In this document: in pieces, positions 35,679 through 44,384 of the stretch | How positions within the stretch are numbered: the stretch's first letter is position 1 | How the letters are laid out: the number at the start of each line of letters is the position of its first letter | From: Vibrio coralliilyticus ATCC BAA-450 | GTDB taxonomy: Bacteria; Pseudomonadota; Gammaproteobacteria; Enterobacterales; Vibrionaceae | Assembly: GCF_000176135.1 (NCBI RefSeq) | Contig: NZ_ACZN01000017.1 | Location: 248,001-312,000 of the forward strand | Length of the DNA stretch: 64,000 nucleotides | Direction of reading: 5' to 3' | Position numbers and translations under genes: made by a program | Notes under the pieces: model-generated | The model's database searches: none | What the model was told of the DNA's origin: nothing | The model's input: the letters and a program-made list of their open reading frames with translations, nothing else

Positions 35679-36716
35679 TTATCTCCCCTGATGGTGAGGG
35701 TCAAAGGCGTCACGAACGGCTTCGCCAACAAACACGAGCAGAGTCAACATTACAGACAATACAAAGAAGGCAGAAAAACCTAGCCATGGTGCTTGTAAAT
35801 TAGCTTTCCCCTGGGCCAATAATTCACCTAATGAAGGCGAACCAGCCGGTAAACCAAAGCCCAGAAAATCAAGAGAAGTCAATGTGGTTACGGAGCCAGA
35901 AAGAATGAAAGGCATCATAGTTAAAGAGGCGACCATCGCATTTGGTAGCATGTGGCGTCTCATAATACGGCTATCATTTACGCCCATTGCCTGCGCTGCT
36001 CTAACATAATCGAAGTTGCGGCAACGCAGAAACTCTGCCCTGACCACCCCAACTAAGCTCATCCAGCTAAACAAAACCATAATACCGAGTAGCCACCAGA
36101 AATTGGGTTCGACGAAACTGGACAGAATAATCAACAAGAAAAGCGTCGGCATTCCTGACCAGACTTCGATAAAGCGCTGGCCTAACAAATCAAGCCAGCC
36201 ACCGTAGTAGCCTTGTGAAGCCCCAACAATCACTCCAATCACGCTGGAAATAATTGTCAGTACAAAACCAAACAGAACAGAGATCCTGAAACCATAGATG
36301 ATTCGTGCCAGCACATCCCGTCCTTTGTCATCGGTACCAAGTAGGTTAACGTTGTCGGGCGCAGAGGGCACCGAACCAGAGATGTTGTAATTGATCGTGT
36401 CGTAGCTAAAACGAATCAGAGGCCAGATGATGTATCCTTTCTCTTCAATCAGCTCAATGACATACGGATCGGTGTAATCCGCTTCGGTCTCAAATTCCCC
36501 ACCAAACTCAGTTTCCGCATATTGAGTCGTGATCGGGTAATACCACGCACCTTCGTACTCCACTAGCAATGGCTTATCGTTGGCTATCAGTTCTGCAAAC
36601 AAGCTAAACACGAACAGCGTCATGAAAATCCACAGTGACCAGTAGCCACGTTTGTTTGCTCGAAACCTAAGCCAGCGCGCTTCATTTAACGGATTACGTC
36701 TTCTTTTCGTCAGCAT
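35679..36716 (-). CDS. yejE: Yej peptide importer permease YejE
   Basis: A 345-residue inner-membrane permease of the DppC/OppC class with about six spans. It has the family's N-terminal basic segment (RRRNPLNEARWLRFRANKRGYW), a periplasmic insert after the first span typical of YejE (EYEGAWYYPI, ETEADYTDPYV), and the ATPase-coupling loop EFLRCRNFDYVRAAQAMGV. Length equals that of E. coli YejE (341). Its start overlaps the yejB stop by one base. Confidence 0.92.
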   Translation of the reverse strand: MLTKRRRNPLNEARWLRFRANKRGYWSLWIFMTLFVFSLFAELIANDKPLLVEYEGAWYYPITTQYAETEFGGEFETEADYTDPYVIELIEEKGYIIWPLIRFSYDTINYNISGSVPSAPDNVNLLGTDDKGRDVLARIIYGFRISVLFGFVLTIISSVIGVIVGASQGYYGGWLDLLGQRFIEVWSGMPTLFLLIILSSFVEPNFWWLLGIMVLFSWMSLVGVVRAEFLRCRNFDYVRAAQAMGVNDSRIMRRHMLPNAMVASLTMMPFILSGSVTTLTSLDFLGFGLPAGSPSLGELLAQGKANLQAPWLGFSAFFVLSVMLTLLVFVGEAVRDAFDPHHQGR

Positions 36717-37804
36717 TAACGCGCCTCAAAATCAATTCTTGGGTCAACCCAGGTGTATGTTAAATCAGAAATTATGCTCAGAATTAGGCCAAGCAAGGTC
36801 ATAATGTAAAGGGAACTAAATACGACTGGATAGTCTCGCTGTATGGTTGACTCAAACCCGAGTAAGCCAATCCCTTCGAGTGAGAACATTACTTCAATCA
36901 GCATGGAGCCGGTGAAAAAGATGCTGATGAACGCCGCAGGGAAACCAGCAATGATGATCAACATCGCATTGCGAAACACGTGTTTGTAAAGAATACTTCT
37001 TTCATCCAGACCTTTCGCTCGTGCCGTTACAACGTATTGTTTATTGATCTCATCGAGAAAAGAGTTCTTCGTCAGCATACTCAGTGTTGCAAACCCACCA
37101 ATCACCATTGCCAGTATCGGTAATGTCAGATGCCAGAAATAATCGATGATTTGCTCATACCAAACGAGCTGCTCAAAGTTGCTGGATACCAGCCCCCGAA
37201 GCGGAAACCAACTAAAGTAATTGCCACTCGCAAATAAGATAATCAAGATGATGGCGAACAGGAAACCGGGGATCGCATACCCAACAATCACTACAGCGCT
37301 TGACCAAACATCAAATCGGGAGCCATGGTGGATAGCCTTCATGATGCCCAAAGGAATGGAAATCAAGTAAATGATCAGCGTGCTCCACAAACCCAATGAA
37401 ATAGAGACAGGTAAGCGCTCGATAATCAAATCAATCACATTACCGCCTTTGAACAGGCTCTCACCAAAGTTGAATGTGGCGTAGTTTTTGAGCATCTCGA
37501 AGTAACGCACATGCAGAGGCTTATCAAAACCTAACTGCTTTTTAATCTCTTCAACTACTTCCGGGTCTAGACCCCGTGAACCTTTATAGCCAGTCGAGTT
37601 AGCATCACTTCCTACATCGAGGTCAACTTCACTGCCGCCCCCAGCAAAACGTTCCATAATGCCAGAACTATGCCCTTCTAGCTGCGCAATAGCCTGCTCA
37701 ACCGGCCCTCCCGGTGCTATCTGAATAATGAAGAAGTTGATGGTGATGATCGCCCACAGCGTGGGGATCACCAAGAGTAAGCGACGAAATATATAGGCTG
37801 CCAT
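36716..37804 (-). CDS. yejB: Yej peptide importer permease YejB
   Basis: A 362-residue permease of the DppB/OppB class: AYIFRRLLLVIPTLWAIITINFF at the start (in parts), the QxxPGGPVEQAIAQLEG segment, and the coupling loop NKQYVVTARAKGLDERSILYKHVFRNAM (in parts). It has about six spans and a polar insert (about 40-80) typical of YejB. Pairs with YejE to form the pore. Confidence 0.93.
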   Translation of the reverse strand: MAAYIFRRLLLVIPTLWAIITINFFIIQIAPGGPVEQAIAQLEGHSSGIMERFAGGGSEVDLDVGSDANSTGYKGSRGLDPEVVEEIKKQLGFDKPLHVRYFEMLKNYATFNFGESLFKGGNVIDLIIERLPVSISLGLWSTLIIYLISIPLGIMKAIHHGSRFDVWSSAVVIVGYAIPGFLFAIILIILFASGNYFSWFPLRGLVSSNFEQLVWYEQIIDYFWHLTLPILAMVIGGFATLSMLTKNSFLDEINKQYVVTARAKGLDERSILYKHVFRNAMLIIIAGFPAAFISIFFTGSMLIEVMFSLEGIGLLGFESTIQRDYPVVFSSLYIMTLLGLILSIISDLTYTWVDPRIDFEAR

Positions 37805-37815
37805 CTATCCCTCTG

Positions 37816-39633
37816 TTAACGTCGTTTTTCAGGTAATTTGGCGGCTTTATCCTTTGATATCCACCAAGTATCAATACCTAAGTCATATCTAGGCATTTTT
37901 TCCGGACGCTCAAATTTGTCCCACATCGCCACACGATATTCGCTCACGTGCCATTGTGGAATGATGTAAAAGTTCCACTGCAACACGCGGTCGAGAGCAC
38001 GTCCTAAAGAAAGTAATGCATCTGGGTCTTGCTGTTTCTTGGAGATTTCCATCGTCAGGCTATCAACGACTGGATCAATAACACCCGCCGTGTTGTAGGT
38101 CGAGTCAATGTAGTTGGAGTTCCAGACAATCATTAAGTTCGGGCTTGGATATGGGTTCGCAGAGTAGGCGGAAGAGACCATGTCAAAGTCGCGATCACGA
38201 AGTCGCTTAATGTACTGTGTGGTATCAACTGAGCGGATCTTCATATCGATGCCCATACGCTTCATATTTTTCTGTACTGGAATCGCTATACGCTCCGCAG
38301 TCGGGCTATAGATCAATAGCTCAAAGCTAAACGGTTCACCTGTTTTGGTATTGGTTAGTACTTTGTTTTTCAGCTCCCAACCTGCTTCTTTTAGCAGCTT
38401 AAACGCTGTACGCATCTGGGCACGAATACGCCCCGAACCATCGGTAACCGGAGGCTGAAACTCTTCTGTAAACACACGAGGTGGAATCTCGTCTTTAAAC
38501 GGCTCTAAAACCTTCAACTCCTGAGCGCTCGGTACGCCCTTCGCTTCATAGTCGGTATTCTGGAAGTAACTACGTGTTCGAGTGTACTGACCGTAGAACA
38601 TATTCTTGTTCATCCACTCAAAGTCCATCGCATAGGTCAACGCCTCACGAACTCTGGCATCTTTAAATACATCACTTTGCGTATTGAATACAAAAGCTTG
38701 TGTGTTTTCTGGTTTTTGATGAGGGATTTCCTGTTTGGTGATGTAACCTTTATCAAAGTTCACACCCGTGTACGAATTTGCCCAGAACTTCGCCGAGGTT
38801 TCCAAACGAAAATCAAATTCACCTGCTTTGAAAGCTTCCAACATTACAGTGTCATCCCGATAGTAGTCGTATTGCACTTCCTTGAAATTATTACGACCGA
38901 CGTTTACCGGCAGATCTTTCGCCCAGTAGTCGTCTACTAGCGAATAAGTGACACTCTGGCCAGATTTATAATCGGCAATTTTGTACGCTGAGCTGCCAAT
39001 AGGAGGAGTTGAAAGAGGCTCTGAAAATTTCTTGTCTTTCCAAAAATGTTCCGGCAACACTCGGGTAGATTGAGCAAAGCTGAACATCTTTTCACGATTA
39101 GGCGTTGCCATTTCAATACGGACCGTCAGATCGTCCTTGGCCGTTACCGACTTAATGTCTTTATAGTAAACGCGATACTGCGGTACACCTTCAGTCATGA
39201 ATTTATCGAACGTGAAAGCCACGTCGTGCGCAGTAATTGGCTCTCCATCGTGAAAACGTGCCTTAGGATTGATGTCCATTTCAAGCCAGGTGTAGTCATC
39301 CGAATATCTCACTCTCTCTGCGATCAGAGGGTAATAGGCATCGATTTCATCACTAGGGGAAAACATGAGCGTGTCATACAACTCCCCTGTTGCGGCAGCG
39401 GCGACACCTCTGGAGGCAAATCGGTTAAAGTTATCGTACGTCCCGACTCGGCCATAAGTAATTTTGCCAAATTTGGGGGCGTCAGGGTTTACGTAATCAA
39501 AGTGAGTAAAGTTGTTTGGGTATTTAGCCTCACCAAAACCGACTAAACTGGTCGTTTCGATAACTTTGGCGTAACCGATCGAGCTAATGCTCGCGATCAT
39601 GGCACCTAATAGAACGTTGCGCATTTTGGTCAT
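37816..39633 (-). CDS. yejA: Yej peptide importer binding protein YejA
   Basis: A 605-residue periplasmic protein of the SBP_bac_5 (DppA/OppA-like) class: signal peptide (VLLGAMIASISSIGYA), then PNNFTHFDYVNPDAPKFGKI (in parts), which is characteristic of YejA. The FHDGEPITAHDVAFTFD peptide-binding signature and C-terminal NFYIIPQWHVSEYRVAMWDKF follow. It captures oligopeptides for the YejBEF importer. First gene of the operon; an A/T-rich divergent promoter region separates it from the GGDEF-like gene at 39765. Confidence 0.94.
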   Translation of the reverse strand: MTKMRNVLLGAMIASISSIGYAKVIETTSLVGFGEAKYPNNFTHFDYVNPDAPKFGKITYGRVGTYDNFNRFASRGVAAAATGELYDTLMFSPSDEIDAYYPLIAERVRYSDDYTWLEMDINPKARFHDGEPITAHDVAFTFDKFMTEGVPQYRVYYKDIKSVTAKDDLTVRIEMATPNREKMFSFAQSTRVLPEHFWKDKKFSEPLSTPPIGSSAYKIADYKSGQSVTYSLVDDYWAKDLPVNVGRNNFKEVQYDYYRDDTVMLEAFKAGEFDFRLETSAKFWANSYTGVNFDKGYITKQEIPHQKPENTQAFVFNTQSDVFKDARVREALTYAMDFEWMNKNMFYGQYTRTRSYFQNTDYEAKGVPSAQELKVLEPFKDEIPPRVFTEEFQPPVTDGSGRIRAQMRTAFKLLKEAGWELKNKVLTNTKTGEPFSFELLIYSPTAERIAIPVQKNMKRMGIDMKIRSVDTTQYIKRLRDRDFDMVSSAYSANPYPSPNLMIVWNSNYIDSTYNTAGVIDPVVDSLTMEISKKQQDPDALLSLGRALDRVLQWNFYIIPQWHVSEYRVAMWDKFERPEKMPRYDLGIDTWWISKDKAAKLPEKRR

Positions 39634-39764
39634 TCCCTGTGTCCTCAGCTGAATTCGCTATTCTTTTATTACTATACTATTAATTAACATTAATAATTCA
39701 AATACTTGAATAAGTATAGGTGTTCGCTAAAAACCTATCGAAGAGTTCACGTCAAGGATGCGCT

Positions 39765-40799
39765 ATGCCACAGATTAGTGACCTGTTTAAGTTTGGACCG
39801 TTTGAACTACACCAGCGCTTGGACGCGCTTTCCTTGTCATATGGCGATAGTCAGGCATGGCAAAGTTCACTCACCACAGAAAGCCGAGAAGAGATTAAAA
39901 CGGCGGTCTACACTCAGCTCCTTCAGCATTTTGAACACTCTGACGTGGTTAGCCAAATACTTGGCCACTTCCATATTCACCAGTCCTTAGATGCTTATCT
40001 CGATACGCTGCTGACTCAAGAATTAGAAGAGGGGTATATTGAAGAGCTCGCTCAACACATTCTTGGCATTGCCAAATATGAAGAGGTGCATGAGTACTAC
40101 TCCATTGTGAGCCACGTATTACATCGATGTATCATCGATAATCTGGCTAGCCGCTGCCGTTCCTTAGAGAACTTTCGTTCACTTGAACTTCGCTTGCAGT
40201 TGGATTTATCTATCTTACTCCAATTTTTGCACACCAAATCGATGGAAGACTCTCGTCGCTACGCCGCATTAATGGAAGTAAAAGATCCGCTAACCGATCT
40301 GTACAATCACAACACCTTTCCTAATGAACTGGAAAAAATGCTGGCTCGTTGTAAGCGACACAAAACCAGCGTGCTGGTGTTAGACATACATTTAGAAGGA
40401 TTGGGGGCGATAAACCGTCGTTTGGGCTATGAAGCTGGCGATACCTTACTACAAAACTTCGCATTCATTGCACAAGAGCTCATTCGTCAGTCTGATTTGA
40501 TTGCCAGAGGAACACGTGGAAACTTTTATTTCGTCTTGGAAGACACCACGAACAGGGATGGGAAAGCAATCTGTGAACGCCTCATTTCCGCCGTAGACGG
40601 CTCATCAGAATTACCGATTACGTTACAAATTGGCGGAGCGAGTTATTCATCAGATAGTGACATTGACGGTGATGAGTTGTTAGGTCTAGTTCATGAGCAC
40701 ATGGAACTGGCGAGAGCACGTTCACTCATCAACCATCGCCATGAATACAGCGTCCATTTTGATAGCAAAGATAATTTGATCCAATTGATAAAAGGATAA
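39765..40799 (+). CDS. degenerate GGDEF protein retaining the c-di-GMP I-site
   Basis: A soluble protein of 344 residues. The N-terminal 160 residues are all-helical (rich in His and Leu; LEEGYIEELAQHILGIAKYEEVHEYYS in the middle, seen in parts) and could be a sensor, possibly globin-like, though I cannot place it. The C-terminal GGDEF fold is recognisable (DPLTDLYNHNTF, VLVLDIHLEGLGAINRRLGY in parts), but the active site reads TRGNF (250-254) instead of GGEEF, and the metal Asp pattern is altered (DIHLEGL). The RxxD inhibitory site RQSD (241-244) is intact. Such proteins bind c-di-GMP as receptors without making it. ATG 39765 has AAGGA ahead; the GTG at 39720 is unlikely. Divergent from yejA. 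Confidence 0.85.
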   Translation: MPQISDLFKFGPFELHQRLDALSLSYGDSQAWQSSLTTESREEIKTAVYTQLLQHFEHSDVVSQILGHFHIHQSLDAYLDTLLTQELEEGYIEELAQHILGIAKYEEVHEYYSIVSHVLHRCIIDNLASRCRSLENFRSLELRLQLDLSILLQFLHTKSMEDSRRYAALMEVKDPLTDLYNHNTFPNELEKMLARCKRHKTSVLVLDIHLEGLGAINRRLGYEAGDTLLQNFAFIAQELIRQSDLIARGTRGNFYFVLEDTTNRDGKAICERLISAVDGSSELPITLQIGGASYSSDSDIDGDELLGLVHEHMELARARSLINHRHEYSVHFDSKDNLIQLIKG

Positions 40800-40825
40800 A
40801 GCCCGCAAGGTACGGGCTTTATTTT
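40798..40825. terminator. bidirectional terminator
   Basis: AAAGCCCG, loop caaggta, CGGGCTTT, then ATTTT; it overlaps the stop codon of the GGDEF-like gene and adjoins that of the converging Nudix gene. Confidence 0.85.
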
Positions 40826-41342
40826 AGAGCATTTCTTTAGCGATCATATGTAGCAAAAACGTCTCGCGCTCAATACTCATGCCTTTCTTCGGGCTCTCTG
40901 CAATAGTCTTTTCATTGTGGGCAATCGCTTGATGGATGTTCATCCATACGGCCTTCATGCCATTTTTGATTTCATAATCTTCGTACGCAGTTTCACCTAA
41001 CTCACGATCGACTTTACAGGTGTAGCAATAAGAGTGCATGTGCATGACATCAGCGTCGTCTTTGTACCAAGGGCGAAACTCTTCGTAGATACCATATGGC
41101 TTGATATTGTGAATGTTTTGCGCACCTGTTTCTTCCTGAAGCTCCCGTACCATACCTGCGATAATGTCCTCGCCATCATCAATACCACCACCGGGGATGG
41201 TGTAATCATGATAACGCTCGGTGTATAACAAAAGGATGTCTTCGCCATCTATAACAATGGCTCTTGCAGCATTACGTTGGAAGACCGTTTTGTCATCAAG
41301 ATGGCTGATATCAGGGTGAATAGCAGTTTTTAGGTGTCGCAT
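40824..41342 (-). CDS. Nudix hydrolase
   Basis: A 172-residue protein with a perfect Nudix box at 52-74 (G-x5-E-x7-REUxEExGU: GGIDDGEDIIAG then MVRELQEETGA). The catalytic glutamates for Mg-dependent cleavage of nucleoside-diphosphate-X substrates are therefore present. The rest (FQRNAARAIVIDGEDILLLYTERY, in parts) is the usual Nudix beta core; the C-terminus is helical. The substrate cannot be told from sequence. Monocistronic. Confidence 0.92.
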   Translation of the reverse strand: MRHLKTAIHPDISHLDDKTVFQRNAARAIVIDGEDILLLYTERYHDYTIPGGGIDDGEDIIAGMVRELQEETGAQNIHNIKPYGIYEEFRPWYKDDADVMHMHSYCYTCKVDRELGETAYEDYEIKNGMKAVWMNIHQAIAHNEKTIAESPKKGMSIERETFLLHMIAKEML

Positions 41343-41401
41343 TCAATGTTCACGATTAAAAAATTTGCCGCGATTCTACCATATCACCCCGAGGCCTCAA
41401 G

Positions 41402-43045
41402 CTAAGCCAGTTTGAAACGATTAATCATGGCCATTAGGTCATCTGAAACTCGGCCAAGCTCCTTGCTAGAACTCGCCATCTGGGTAGACTCTCCAGACAC
41501 CGTAGATGCCATATCACTCAGGCTCACCACATTGCGGTTAATATCATTCACCGTCACGGTTTGCTCTTCTGCAGCAGTAGCGATGTGCTGGTTCATTTCC
41601 TCAATGGTGTGAACCTCTTTGTTAATCTTGTTCAGAGCCTCACCGGCCTGACTTGAGAGCTCTGATGCATTAGTCGCTTTGGCTGTGCCCTGGTCCATAA
41701 CTTTCACCACGTTTTCAGCGCCGACCTGAAGTTTCTCAACAATGTTCTGAATCTCTAAAGTAGACTCGTGAGTACGAAGAGAGAGGCTTCTTACTTCATC
41801 CGCAACCACTGCAAAGCCGCGTCCTTGTTCACCTGCCCTTGCCGCTTCAATTGCTGCATTTAGAGCGAGTAGATTGGTCTGTTCAGCAACGCCGCGAATA
41901 ACTTCAAGAACCGTGTCAACGTTACGAGCATCTGATGCGAGCTTCTGAACAACCTGACTAGCAGACTGTATTTGCTCCGCAAGTTCATTGGCTTCTTGAA
42001 CGTTTTTGTCAATGATCTTATGGCTGTGGTTGGCTTCCTGAGCAGCTAAACGACTAGCGTCATTCGCTTCGACAGTGCGAGCGGCTACTTCTTCAACCGT
42101 TGCTAGCATTTCGGTCATAGCCGTCGCGAGCATATCCACATCGCTTTGCTGTTGGTTAAGGCTGTCGTCGATATGATGAACAGAATTAGAAAGCTGATTA
42201 GCAGCACTAGAGACTTGGCTACCCGCATCGCTGATGCTGAGCATGATTCCTTGCACGGAAGCAACAAATTGGTTGAAGTAACGAGAGAGAAGTACGAGTT
42301 CTTTACTGCCCTCTTCTGGAAGCCTTTGGGTCAGATCACCTTCACCTTTAGATAAGGTTTGCATAGCTCGAACGGTACGCTTAATAGGAGATGTGATTGT
42401 TTTGATGAAAAAACCGATTGTGATAGAAAGAACAGCAAGAATACTAATGGCGTAACCCGCAGATGCAACCTCAGAGCGGTGCATGTCAGCCTGAAGCGCG
42501 ACCATATTCATGCCAGAGCCAATCATCCAACCCCAAGGCTGAAACATTAACGCATAACTGGTTTTAGGATCCAATTTCTCACTATCTGGGTTCTTCCAGC
42601 TGTAGTCGACAAAGCCACCACCATTTCTGGCCACCTGATAAAGTTCCTGAACAAAAAACTTACCTTCGCTGTCTTTCAAACCAAGGATATTTTTTCCAAG
42701 TAAAGACAACACACCACTGGCTAACTGCACACCATCAGAATCACCGACAAATATATAGTTGTCACCATCAAATCGCATTGCGGAAATGGTTTGTAGCGCT
42801 CTACCTTGAGCTTCGCTTTCTGAGATTTGACCCGATTGATAGAGCTGGTAGTAGTGTTTAGCAACACCTGATGCAGATTCGACCAGAGTTGACACACCTC
42901 GCTCATAGTTTTCACGCATGTGCTCGCGGGACTGGGCAATGTTGAGGAGAGTATTCGCAAATAAACCAATAGCAAACAAGCCTAATATAGACCACGCTCG
43001 TGCTGCTATGGACACTTCAGAAAGCTTTTGTTTAATCATATCCAT
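41402..43045 (-). CDS. methyl-accepting chemotaxis protein with sCache_2 sensor
   Basis: A 547-residue chemoreceptor. A span at about 15-34 is followed by a single-Cache (sCache_2) periplasmic domain (about 36-190). This has the typical motifs AMRFDGDNYIFVGDSDG, GKFFVQELYQVAR, GGGFVDYSWKNP and PWGWMIGSGM. A second span (about 195-213), HAMP, and the signalling domain with EQTNLLALNAAIEAARAG then FAVVADEVRSL follow. sCache_2 receptors commonly bind small carboxylates, for example acetate, pyruvate or lactate. The lactate enzyme genes nearby make such a ligand attractive, but this is inference. No CheR-binding pentapeptide at the C-terminus. Confidence 0.93.
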   Translation of the reverse strand: MDMIKQKLSEVSIAARAWSILGLFAIGLFANTLLNIAQSREHMRENYERGVSTLVESASGVAKHYYQLYQSGQISESEAQGRALQTISAMRFDGDNYIFVGDSDGVQLASGVLSLLGKNILGLKDSEGKFFVQELYQVARNGGGFVDYSWKNPDSEKLDPKTSYALMFQPWGWMIGSGMNMVALQADMHRSEVASAGYAISILAVLSITIGFFIKTITSPIKRTVRAMQTLSKGEGDLTQRLPEEGSKELVLLSRYFNQFVASVQGIMLSISDAGSQVSSAANQLSNSVHHIDDSLNQQQSDVDMLATAMTEMLATVEEVAARTVEANDASRLAAQEANHSHKIIDKNVQEANELAEQIQSASQVVQKLASDARNVDTVLEVIRGVAEQTNLLALNAAIEAARAGEQGRGFAVVADEVRSLSLRTHESTLEIQNIVEKLQVGAENVVKVMDQGTAKATNASELSSQAGEALNKINKEVHTIEEMNQHIATAAEEQTVTVNDINRNVVSLSDMASTVSGESTQMASSSKELGRVSDDLMAMINRFKLA

Positions 43046-43348
43046 ATTTCCTAGCCAGAGAACAAAATTCCATCTGCCCTTAGCCTCACCTCCACTTAAG
43101 TCGATGATTAATAAGCTAAGAGCTATTTAATTTATAAATACCACTTTAGCAGTAAAAAAGTGATCTTGAGATGAAAATTGAGCTAATTTTGCGAGGCACT
43201 TTATTAATAATAAAAACATCACTGTAAATAATTGAGGAATATAAGTGTTTAATTTTCCACAGCAAATTTGTGGTTTAATTTTTTCTTGAATCACGGTTCA
43301 ATAGAGCCCGTTCTATTTCCTCCCGTAATATTTTGAGAGAGGCCTACC
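43046..43348. promoter_or_regulatory. divergent promoter region of chemoreceptor and ldhA
   Basis: About 300 A/T-rich bases without a gene. An inverted repeat ccaca-7-tgtgg sits at 43257-43273, about 76 bases before the ldhA ATG. I see no recognised regulator site beyond that. Confidence 0.35.
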
Positions 43349-44347
43349 ATGTTAGATGTCGCTGTGTTTAGTGCTAAGTCTTATGACGAAGCGTCCTTCG
43401 CGAAAGTAAATAAAGAGTATGGATTTGAACTGCATTTCCATGAATTCCAGTTAACCAAAAAGACCGCCAAAATGGCCCATGACTGCCAGGTGGTTTGTGC
43501 GTTTGTTAATGACGACTTATCTGCACCCGTGCTAGAAGCACTTGCAGAACAAGGCGTGAGACTGATTGCAATGCGTTGTGCTGGTTTTGATCGCGTAGAT
43601 TTAGACGCGGCTAAGCGCCTTGGTCTTCAGGTGGTTCGTGTCCCCGCTTACTCACCAGAATCCGTCGCAGAGCACACTGTTGGCTTAATGATGAGCCTAA
43701 ACCGCCGTTTTCATAAAGCTTATCAGCGTACCAGAGATGCAAACTTCTCGTTAGACGGTTTAGTTGGCTTTAACTTTCACGGTAAAACAGTGGGTGTAAT
43801 CGGCACAGGTAAAATTGGTATCGCTACTATGCGTATCCTCAAAGGCCTAGGCATGAACATCCTTTGCTTTGATCCATTTGAGAACCCTCTAGCCATCGAG
43901 CTGGGAGCAATCTACTGCTCAAAAGAGGAGTTGTTTGAGAAAAGTGACATCATCACGCTGCACTGTCCGATGTCTGAAGAAAACTACCACCTCCTAGATG
44001 AAAAAGCCTTCAGTAAGATGAAAGATGGCGTAATGCTCATCAACACAAGCCGTGGCGGATTGTTGGATGCTGCCGCTGCCATTGAAGCCTTAAAAACTGG
44101 GCGAATCGGTGCCCTTGGGCTAGATGTCTATGAAAATGAGAAAGAACTCTTTTTCCGTGATAAGTCTAATGACGTCATTGTCGATGATGTATTCCGTCGC
44201 TTGTCCGCTTGTCACAATGTTCTCTTCACTGGTCACCAAGCTTTCTTAACCGATGAAGCACTTGGCAACATAGCTGACACTACCCTAGGCAATATTGACG
44301 CTTTTGGGAAAAGCCAAACATCTGGTAATGAACTGGTAGAACTATAA
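43349..44347 (+). CDS. ldhA: fermentative D-lactate dehydrogenase
   Basis: A 332-residue NAD-dependent enzyme reducing pyruvate to D-lactate during fermentation. It is close to E. coli LdhA (329 residues) along its length: CAGFDRVDLDAAKRLGL, RVPAYSPESVAEHTVG, TRDANFSLDGLVGFN, the NAD loop GVIGTGKIG, NTSRGGLLDAAAAIEAL, and the LdhA-specific DVFRRLSACHNVLFTGHQAF carrying the catalytic His. Substrate-binding Arg is in NTSRGG. Monocistronic with its own strong terminator. Confidence 0.95.
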   Translation: MLDVAVFSAKSYDEASFAKVNKEYGFELHFHEFQLTKKTAKMAHDCQVVCAFVNDDLSAPVLEALAEQGVRLIAMRCAGFDRVDLDAAKRLGLQVVRVPAYSPESVAEHTVGLMMSLNRRFHKAYQRTRDANFSLDGLVGFNFHGKTVGVIGTGKIGIATMRILKGLGMNILCFDPFENPLAIELGAIYCSKEELFEKSDIITLHCPMSEENYHLLDEKAFSKMKDGVMLINTSRGGLLDAAAAIEALKTGRIGALGLDVYENEKELFFRDKSNDVIVDDVFRRLSACHNVLFTGHQAFLTDEALGNIADTTLGNIDAFGKSQTSGNELVEL

Positions 44348-44352
44348 AATTA

Positions 44353-44384
44353 AAAAGGGCTTTCATCTGAAAGCCCTTTTTGGT
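44353..44384. terminator. bidirectional terminator after ldhA
   Basis: AAAAGGGCTTTC, loop atct, GAAAGCCCTTTT (12 bp perfect) with T-runs on both strands; serves ldhA and the converging protease gene. Confidence 0.92.

Noticed and set aside
39046..39546. 166-codon open frame antisense to yejA
   Set aside because: The yejA frame has a signal peptide and family motifs throughout; the antisense frame has none.
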